A stretch of DNA of 18,510 nt from an uncultured Alistipes sp. (GTDB lineage: Bacteria > Bacteroidota > Bacteroidia > Bacteroidales > Rikenellaceae), in the NCBI GenBank assembly GCA_900769745.1, contig CAAGHX010000197.1, positions 1 to 18,510 on the forward strand, read 5' to 3'. Positions 13,598 to 18,510 of the stretch are shown piece after piece (within the stretch, counting starts at the first letter, position 1; each line of letters opens with the position of its first letter). Position numbers and translations under genes: made by a program. The notes below the pieces were generated by a model. That model did not search any database. It worked only from the letters and a program-made list of their open reading frames with translations, and had not been told where the DNA came from.

Positions 13598-15088
13598 TTA
13601 CTTAATCTTCATAACATCTTTGATTCCAAGCTCATCGTACATTGCTTGCAACTCCTCCTCGTTGCGGTCGGAAACCACAAGCAGGCGGTCGCCAACGGCA
13701 AGTTCGGTGCTACCGCGAGGCACGAAATAGGCATCGTCGCGCGAAATCATAATAACCAATGTATTATCGGGGATGGCGATATTGCGGAGCTGGCAACCAC
13801 CCGCAAGCATCGAATCGGTAACCTCCATCTCCGAGAAGCTACTCTTGATACTATCGGGCACACCCACCTTGAACAGAGGCTCCTTCTCCTCGTATGCCAA
13901 GCCGAGCCAGTTGGCCATAGCGCTGACCGTTGTACCCTGAACGATAAGCGAGATGAGCGTCACCAAAAATACCACATTGAATATCAGACGGCCATTCTCA
14001 ACTCCCGCAACGATAGGATATGTGGCGAAGATGATAGGCACCGCACCTCGCAAGCCCACCCACGAAACGTACATACGCGCCTTGAAGGTAAATCGGCGGA
14101 ATGGAGCAAGCGAAACAAGCACCGCGATAGGTCGAGCCACAAGCATCAAAAATCCACCCACGGCGCAGCCCAAAATAAGTACCTCGGGGCGCAACATCTC
14201 ATCAACATTAACCAAAAGACCGATGGTAAGGAACATCACAATCTGCGCCAGCCAAGTGAATCCATCGAGGAAACTTGTGAGGTTGCTTTTGTGTACAATC
14301 TTGTGATTACCCACCACAAGGCCAGTGATATATACAGCCAAATAGCCATTACCCCACACAAGCGTTGTAAACGAGAACGAGAAGAAGACGAAGGCCAGCA
14401 ACAAGACCGTATAGAGCGAGGTGTTGCTCTTAAAATTGATGTGGTTGATGGTAAAGACCGCCACACGACCAATACCATAACCGAGGCCAGCACCCACAAG
14501 CATCTGGATAATAAACTTAACGATGCTCTCGCCCACGCCTACCGACTGGCCCGACGATACTGCAATCGAGACGAGCAGGATGGTGAGCATATAGGCCATA
14601 GGGTCGTTACTACCACTCTCCAACTCCAACAATGGGCGGAGATTCTGGCGCAAGCCCTGCTTCTTTGAACGCAGGATAGAGAAGACCGAAGCCGAATCGG
14701 TTGAGGCCATTGTTGAGGCCAACAACAAAGCTACGGGGAACGACAGAGCCAAGCCTATCCACGACGAGAAGAGGTAGATGAATCCACCCACCAACAAAGC
14801 GGTGAGAGCCACACCTAATGTCGCAAGCACAACACCCGGCCCAAGAATGGGTTTAATCTCAGAGAACTTGGTATCCATACCACCCGAGAAGAGGATGATA
14901 CAGAGTGCCAACATACCGATAAACTGTGTTATCTCGAAAGAGTGGAAGCTGATGGTTCTCAATCCGAAGACCATACCGACACCCAAAAAGAGCAACAGAG
15001 CGGGCGCTCCGAAACGGTAGGCTACCTTACCCGCCATAACCGCCACAAAGAGCAACAATGCCCACACCAGCAAAAGATTTTCTCCCAT
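13598..15088 (-). CDS. nhaP2: K+/H+ antiporter, NhaP2 (CvrA) type, CPA1 family
   Basis: 496 residues in the inner membrane. About 12 hydrophobic helices fill residues 1-390. CPA1 marks are D131 in ASTDSAS, N161-D162 in LESGSNDPMAY (ion-binding pair) and WVGLRGAVPIIFATYP late in the membrane part, closing with VTLISLIVQGTTVSAMANW. The last ~87 residues (from about 410) form a soluble TrkA-C/RCK-C domain (GGCQLRNIAIPDNTLVIMIS, AVGDRLLVV), which usually binds a ligand and gates transport. It exports K+ (or Na+) in exchange for protons, for pH and osmotic balance. The match to CvrA runs through the GLRGAVP region. A sizeable gap of 225 bp precedes it, with no promoter I can firmly name. Confidence 0.93.
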   Translation of the reverse strand: MGENLLLVWALLLFVAVMAGKVAYRFGAPALLLFLGVGMVFGLRTISFHSFEITQFIGMLALCIILFSGGMDTKFSEIKPILGPGVVLATLGVALTALLVGGFIYLFSSWIGLALSFPVALLLASTMASTDSASVFSILRSKKQGLRQNLRPLLELESGSNDPMAYMLTILLVSIAVSSGQSVGVGESIVKFIIQMLVGAGLGYGIGRVAVFTINHINFKSNTSLYTVLLLAFVFFSFSFTTLVWGNGYLAVYITGLVVGNHKIVHKSNLTSFLDGFTWLAQIVMFLTIGLLVNVDEMLRPEVLILGCAVGGFLMLVARPIAVLVSLAPFRRFTFKARMYVSWVGLRGAVPIIFATYPIVAGVENGRLIFNVVFLVTLISLIVQGTTVSAMANWLGLAYEEKEPLFKVGVPDSIKSSFSEMEVTDSMLAGGCQLRNIAIPDNTLVIMISRDDAYFVPRGSTELAVGDRLLVVSDRNEEELQAMYDELGIKDVMKIK

Positions 15089-15309
15089 AATTTACTTGAA
15101 GTAACTTTTTATACCGCTACCCCGCCACTTGGCTCTACACCACGCAACGGGCAGCAAGAATATTTACATTAACCTAAAAATATCTATTCAATTGTCGTTC
15201 CCACAATAGCTATCGCCAACAAATTGCCGAAAACAACTAATACAAAATCCGTCAATAAATATTATGCGGAATGGAGCTCGCGCCCCAAACTCGGCATTCA
15301 TTGGCCTGG

Positions 15310-15331
15310 TACACTAAACGCCTTTAGTGTA
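15310..15331 (-). repeat. Perfect 9-bp hairpin across the stop codon of the 15314 gene
   Basis: TACACTAAA (15310-15318) and TTTAGTGTA (15323-15331) pair perfectly around 4 nt (cgcc). The stop codon (15314-15316) is inside the stem. No T-run follows on the minus strand, so it is not a standard terminator; it may protect the mRNA end or affect termination of translation. The rest of 15089-15309 shows no ORF and no clear site. Confidence 0.5.
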
Positions 15332-15820
15332 TTGCATATCGCATATCGAGCGTAGTTCCAGTTCGACATACTCAAACGCCTGACAAGCATAGAAACCACT
15401 CTTTGGCGATGAATAGGTGACCACCGTCACAGCCGAAATACCATCTTGCTTAACAAGGCGCAAGGAAGTAAAATCGGCTTTATCAATCAAGGCCGCTATG
15501 TAGTCTCTTTTATCCTTATTGAACTTAAGCTCCTCGCGCTGAAGGTAACACCCATCAGCATCGTGATAAGGCACACCAGAGCCTCCACTCAAACGAACAA
15601 ACAACATAATACCTCCGCCCAAAAGCAGAGCAACCGCCACCAGCACAAGTGCCGACTTTAGGTTTGACATCTCGACCGACGGCTCTATAAAAGCATTGAG
15701 AGCAAACAGAGCAAAGCTCGAAAAGAGCAGTGCAACGGGAACGGTAAGCGGTTTGCGTCGGCGCGAAATCTTCACATCTGGCAAGGCATAAATAGCCTCG
15801 TAGATATCTTTATTTGACAT
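15314..15820 (-). CDS. Two-helix membrane protein of unknown function
   Basis: 168 residues. A cytoplasmic-looking basic N-terminus (ISRRRKP near 19-25) precedes two hydrophobic helices near 25-45 and 57-76 (ALLFSSFALFALNAF and ALVLVAVALLLGGGIMLF). A soluble C-terminal domain of about 85 residues follows (YHDADGCYLQREELKF, DYIAALIDKADF, YACQAFEYVEL). With two helices both ends should face the cytoplasm. I recognise no family and no catalytic motif. The ATG at 15820 is preceded by a small inverted repeat (AAATCT 15823-15828, AGATTT 15835-15840). Structured DNA lies at both ends of this gene, which is unusual for the window. It is on the same strand as its neighbours but more than 200 bp from each. 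Confidence 0.75.
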   Translation of the reverse strand: MSNKDIYEAIYALPDVKISRRRKPLTVPVALLFSSFALFALNAFIEPSVEMSNLKSALVLVAVALLLGGGIMLFVRLSGGSGVPYHDADGCYLQREELKFNKDKRDYIAALIDKADFTSLRLVKQDGISAVTVVTYSSPKSGFYACQAFEYVELELRSICDMQYTKGV

Positions 15821-15847
15821 ATAAATCTGTATTTAGATTTTCGAAAA

Positions 15848-15936
15848 ACAGGTGTATAACAGCAGTGCCTCACGTCCCCAAGAAACACAAATTACACACA
15901 AACAGCGACGTTAAACAGAGCTGTTATACGTCCTGT
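15848..15936 (-). repeat. Long-range inverted repeat enclosing 56 bp, upstream of the 15314 gene
   Basis: GTATAACAGC (15854-15863) is perfectly mirrored by GCTGTTATAC (15920-15929). The pairing goes on beyond a small bulge with ACAGG (15848-15852) and CCTGT (15932-15936), so 15 base pairs close a 56-nt internal segment. On the minus strand the structure ends in five Ts. It could be a structured leader, a small RNA with terminator, or an operator pair. No ORF covers it convincingly. Confidence 0.45.
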
Positions 15937-16024
15937 GTAGATTTTCTAATTACACATACAATAGCTCGCAGACACGATAACACATTATTACCATGCTACG
16001 CATTTTCGCTAACTATAGTGTGGG

Positions 16025-16429
16025 CTAAATACGAAGTCGGCACAACGTGTAGAGATAATAGACTACGCGGAGTGACGACGTAAAGTGATTATATTCAAAT
16101 ATCAGAGTGGCGTGGCCCGCACGACGGTCAGATACCGCCGAGGCCATAATTTTAGACTTTGCAACACGTGAGGTACGGTAGCGGGCAGACGACGAGTGCG
16201 ATACTACGCTGGATACCTCCTCTGCAACGACACATCGTGCCGAGGGCGAGCTAAGCATATCGCTCGTATATACTCGGCCATCGCAGTTGGCCGAATCATC
16301 GGCATCGCAGATTACCTGCTGCGACAAAAAGGCAGCTCCCAACTCGGGCGAGCACTCATCGGCAGAGCCGACAATGCTGCAAAGCGCGCAAAGGAGTGGC
16401 AACAAAAGCATGTAAAAAAGTCGTTGCAT
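16025..16429 (-). CDS. Small exported protein of unknown function
   Basis: 134 residues. The N-terminus is a credible signal peptide (MQRLFYMLLLPLLCALCSIV, cleavage after GSA). The mature part is Ser/Ala-rich with several cysteines (ADECSPEL, VICDADDSANCDG, SARCVV) and ends in a Tyr- and Arg-rich stretch, SSLRVVYYLYTLCRLRI. The start is 54 bp after the TonB-like gene on the same strand, without a promoter between, which supports co-transcription. Against it: no family I recognise, and strong AT/GC mix in the overlapping reverse frame (16196-16450). A perfect 14-bp AT palindrome (16449-16462) lies in the gap. I favour a real small gene, possibly an envelope accessory factor, but this is the least certain coding call. 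Confidence 0.55.
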   Translation of the reverse strand: MQRLFYMLLLPLLCALCSIVGSADECSPELGAAFLSQQVICDADDSANCDGRVYTSDMLSSPSARCVVAEEVSSVVSHSSSARYRTSRVAKSKIMASAVSDRRAGHATLIFEYNHFTSSLRVVYYLYTLCRLRI

Positions 16430-16483
16430 CTAAGGCCTGTTTTGTCTTAATTATTAATAATTTATGGCGTTTACTTCAACCTG

Positions 16484-17332
16484 CTACTGTGGCACGAATG
16501 TATAGGTGATTGTACCTGTGTGACGGGCAGGAGCCGATGGGTCGATATTGAACAACGAGGCACGTGCCGCAGCCAGGGCCTCCTCGCGCATAATCTCATC
16601 GCCACCCTCCAAAATCTTGGCGGCTATAACCTCGCCACCCTGATTCAAAGTAACCGACACTATCACCTGACCGCCCGTCTCGCAACGGTAGGCAGGGATT
16701 ACCAATTCACGCTTCGAGCGCACTGGATTCTCAAACTTGAAACGAACCGTAACGGCGCCCTTGACGTGAACATCTTTGCGCTCATTATCCTGGCCGTTGT
16801 TGCCCCTATCCTGCTCGAGGATAGATTGTGCCTCGGCCAAACCAGCCTCGTAGGCAGCACGGTTGGCAGCCATACCCTCGGCAATAGATTTAGCCGACTC
16901 GTTGATGGCTGAAGTGTTTGTACCTCTATCGTCTTTGAGATTCTCGTTCAGCACAGCGTCGTTAGATATTTTGTTTCTAACAGCCGACCAGTCGAGCTGG
17001 CTCTGTTGCTTCATCTCTATCTCGCGCTGCAATCGCTCCTTCTCGGCCTCCAACTCAGCCAAAGTCTGCAAATCGACATAGATACCCTGCATATGGGGTT
17101 TGCGGCCGATGACAATCTTCGAGGCGAAGAAGACAATACCCAGAACAAGGTAAGCAATGACCATAACGCTCAAACCCAAGCGGTGGTCATAGGCCCATTC
17201 GCCCGCATCTTTCTTGCGGTTATCAAACGGAAGATTCATTCGCGGACGGCGTGGTCGGCGAGGTTTGGCCCCGCTATTTGGGGCACCCGGAGCCTGCTTA
17301 GGCTCTATATTTGGTGTGTTATTACTCTGCAT
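16484..17332 (-). CDS. TonB-like energy transducer
   Basis: 282 residues. A Pro/Arg/Asn-rich cytoplasmic N-terminus (about 1-50, with PRRPRRPRMN) leads into one membrane helix at about 52-72 (GLSVMVIAYLVLGIVFFAS). A coiled-coil-like segment follows (88-112, LAELEAEKERLQREIEMKQ), then a polar linker with Asn/Asp/Gly instead of the usual Pro-rich spacer. The C-terminal TonB domain covers about 214-280 (YRCETGGQVIVSVTLNQGGE, then AAARASLFNI and TITYTFVPQ). It should span the inner membrane and pass proton-motive force to outer-membrane receptors, or act in a related envelope role. No exbB or exbD lies nearby. Its promoter faces away from lpxC-fabZ. Confidence 0.88.
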   Translation of the reverse strand: MQSNNTPNIEPKQAPGAPNSGAKPRRPRRPRMNLPFDNRKKDAGEWAYDHRLGLSVMVIAYLVLGIVFFASKIVIGRKPHMQGIYVDLQTLAELEAEKERLQREIEMKQQSQLDWSAVRNKISNDAVLNENLKDDRGTNTSAINESAKSIAEGMAANRAAYEAGLAEAQSILEQDRGNNGQDNERKDVHVKGAVTVRFKFENPVRSKRELVIPAYRCETGGQVIVSVTLNQGGEVIAAKILEGGDEIMREEALAAARASLFNIDPSAPARHTGTITYTFVPQ

Positions 17333-17348
17333 AATCGTAAATCTCGGA

Positions 17349-17356
17349 CAAAAATA
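17349..17356 (-). promoter_or_regulatory. -7 box of the TonB-like gene
   Basis: On the minus strand TATTTTTG matches TAnnTTTG exactly. The predicted start is only about 10 bp before the ATG at 17332, giving a very short leader. I see no clear -33 element. Confidence 0.5.
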
Positions 17357-17379
17357 GAGTTTTTTTGCGAAATAATCAC

Positions 17380-17387
17380 TATATTTG
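17380..17387 (+). promoter_or_regulatory. -7 box of lpxC-fabZ
   Basis: TATATTTG matches TAnnTTTG exactly, predicting a start near 17393 and a leader of about 60 nt. It is divergent from the TonB-like promoter, with the two boxes 23 bp apart, so polymerase may compete for the region. The -33 element is not clear. Confidence 0.55.
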
Positions 17388-17452
17388 CGCGCATTATTAT
17401 CAGTCGCGGGTAATAGTTAATTGTTAATCATCGACTAAACTAACGTAAAACT

Positions 17453-18510
17453 ATGCAAAATAAACAGCAAACTCTTGGTAGTTCGATATCATTTTCGGGC
17501 AAGGGCTTACATACAGGAGTAGTGGTTAATATGACCGTTAACCCAGCTCCAGAGAACAACGGAATCGTATTCCGTCGTGTTGATATAGAGGGTCAGCCCA
17601 TAGTACCTGCTCTTTGTGAGTATGTGACCGACACTTCACGTGGTACAACCATCGAGAGTGGTGAGGCTAAGGTGAGCACAATCGAGCATATTGTATCGGC
17701 ATTGTGGAGTATGGGTGTTGATAACGCCATCATCGACATTGACGGTCCTGAGACTCCAATTATGGATGGCTCGGCTCGCGAGTATGTACAGCGTATTGGC
17801 GAGGTAGGTATTGTGGAGCAGCAGGCCGACCGCAAATATTACGAGGTTACAGAGAAGCAGGTATATACAATTCCTGACAAGGGTGTGGCAATCATCATTT
17901 ATCCAGACGACGAGTTCTCGGTATCGGTACACGTTGACTACAACTCAAAGGTTATCGGTAACCAGTATGCAACACTCGACATCTACAACGACTATGTTGA
18001 GGATATTGCTCCTTGCCGTACGTTCGTATTCTTGCACGAGTTGGAGCCACTGCTCAAGATGAACCTCATCAAGGGTGGTGATTTGGACAACGCTATCGTT
18101 GTAGTGGAGAATCCTGTATCAGACGAGCAGTTGGAGCACCTCAAGAGAGTGTTCAACAAGGACGATATCAAGGTTACTGGCGGCTACTTGAACAACTTGC
18201 AGTTGCGTGCTAACAACGAGTTGGCTCGCCACAAGCTCCTCGACCTGCTTGGCGACTTTGCGCTGCTCGGTATGCGTATCAAGGGTAGAGTGTGGGCATC
18301 ACGTCCAGGTCACTATGCCAACACAGAATTTATGAAGCAGCTTATCTCTGTTATCCGTCGTGATGGCGAGAAGCCAGCCTTCAAATATAGCCCAGCGAAG
18401 CCAGCGTTGCTCGATATCAACGATATTCAGAAATTGCTCCCCCATCGCTATCCATTCCTTTTGGTGGACAAGGTGTTCCATATTGACGACAAGTCGATTG
18501 GTGCTATAAA
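17453..18510 (+). CDS. lpxC-fabZ: Bifunctional UDP-3-O-acyl-GlcNAc deacetylase / 3-hydroxyacyl-ACP dehydratase, 3' partial
   Basis: The frame is open from the ATG at 17453 to the window edge, 352 complete codons, so the C-terminus is missing. LpxC fills about residues 1-310 and makes the committed step of lipid A synthesis, removing the acetyl group from UDP-3-O-acyl-GlcNAc. Its zinc ligands are H79 (STIEHIVSALW), H260 and D264 (ARHKLLDLLGDFAL); E78 and H287 (RPGHYAN) are the expected catalytic residues. FabZ starts near 320, with its catalytic H331 in LLPHRYPFLLVDKV, and dehydrates 3-hydroxyacyl-ACP in fatty acid synthesis. The fusion is usual in Bacteroidetes. It ties lipid A and fatty acid flux, which share 3-hydroxyacyl-ACP. 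Cytoplasmic. Confidence 0.97.
   Translation, partial: MQNKQQTLGSSISFSGKGLHTGVVVNMTVNPAPENNGIVFRRVDIEGQPIVPALCEYVTDTSRGTTIESGEAKVSTIEHIVSALWSMGVDNAIIDIDGPETPIMDGSAREYVQRIGEVGIVEQQADRKYYEVTEKQVYTIPDKGVAIIIYPDDEFSVSVHVDYNSKVIGNQYATLDIYNDYVEDIAPCRTFVFLHELEPLLKMNLIKGGDLDNAIVVVENPVSDEQLEHLKRVFNKDDIKVTGGYLNNLQLRANNELARHKLLDLLGDFALLGMRIKGRVWASRPGHYANTEFMKQLISVIRRDGEKPAFKYSPAKPALLDINDIQKLLPHRYPFLLVDKVFHIDDKSIGAI

Noticed and set aside
13646..14668. 340-residue plus-strand ORF opposite the antiporter
   Set aside because: It lies entirely inside the antiporter gene, is rich in His, Arg and Gln as expected from reverse-strand codon bias, and has no domain or signal.
15814..16083. 89-residue plus-strand ORF
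   Set aside because: It starts inside the 15314 gene's first codons, crosses the inverted repeat and the end of the 16025 gene, and has no family resemblance.
16196..16450. 84-residue plus-strand ORF opposite the small exported protein
   Set aside because: Basic, low-information sequence with no signal peptide, weaker than the signal-peptide-bearing frame on the other strand.
16520..16912. 130-residue plus-strand ORF opposite the TonB-like gene
   Set aside because: Contained within a gene whose TonB C-terminal domain is clear on the minus strand.
1..18510. Mobile element, prophage, CRISPR or tRNA content
   Set aside because: No transposase, integrase, phage gene, regularly spaced repeats or cloverleaf-forming sequence was seen on either strand.

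Overview
This window reads as chromosomal DNA from a member of the Bacteroidales, probably a gut anaerobe; I cannot fix the family or genus. The evidence is a KorA with its gamma domain fused at the N-terminus, an LpxC-FabZ fusion, promoter boxes of the Bacteroidetes type (TTTG, about 19-21 bp, TAnnTTTG), few Shine-Dalgarno sequences, and acidic residues straight after the lipobox cysteine. There are 14 protein genes in which I have fair to high confidence, two of them cut by the window ends. I see no rRNA, tRNA, CRISPR array, insertion sequence or phage gene.

Layout. 1-2606 (+): korA (5' end missing) and korB, a 2-oxoacid:ferredoxin oxidoreductase, followed by two hairpins. 2916-4314 (+): a secreted protein of unknown function, then an HD-domain hydrolase whose promoter lies on top of the preceding terminator. 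4396-8566 (-): read from the right, a DUF2975 membrane protein, a GH3 glycosidase, a small XRE/YozG-type regulator and an outer-membrane barrel protein. The DUF2975 and XRE genes look like a usual pair with the GH3 gene lying between them. 8868-10553 (-): a secreted GH20 beta-N-acetylhexosaminidase with its own promoter and terminator.

10868-13546 (+): the most interesting part. Three tandem paralogous lipoproteins are followed by an overlapping radical SAM/SPASM maturase gene in what looks like one operon, with a promoter at the front and a terminator at the back. It matches what I remember as the predicted but biochemically uncharacterised rSAM/lipoprotein system of Bacteroidetes. The lipoproteins share an unusual cysteine inside the signal peptide, an YGxPxADYxYMG block, a carboxypeptidase-regulatory-like fold and a DxDGExNGGxF motif. 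The working hypothesis is that the radical SAM enzyme modifies the lipoproteins before they are exported, probably to the cell surface.

13598-17332 (-): read from the right, a TonB-like energy transducer, a small exported protein, a two-helix membrane protein with structured non-coding DNA on both sides, and an NhaP2-type K+/H+ antiporter. 17453-18510 (+): lpxC-fabZ, divergent from the TonB-like gene and cut by the right edge.
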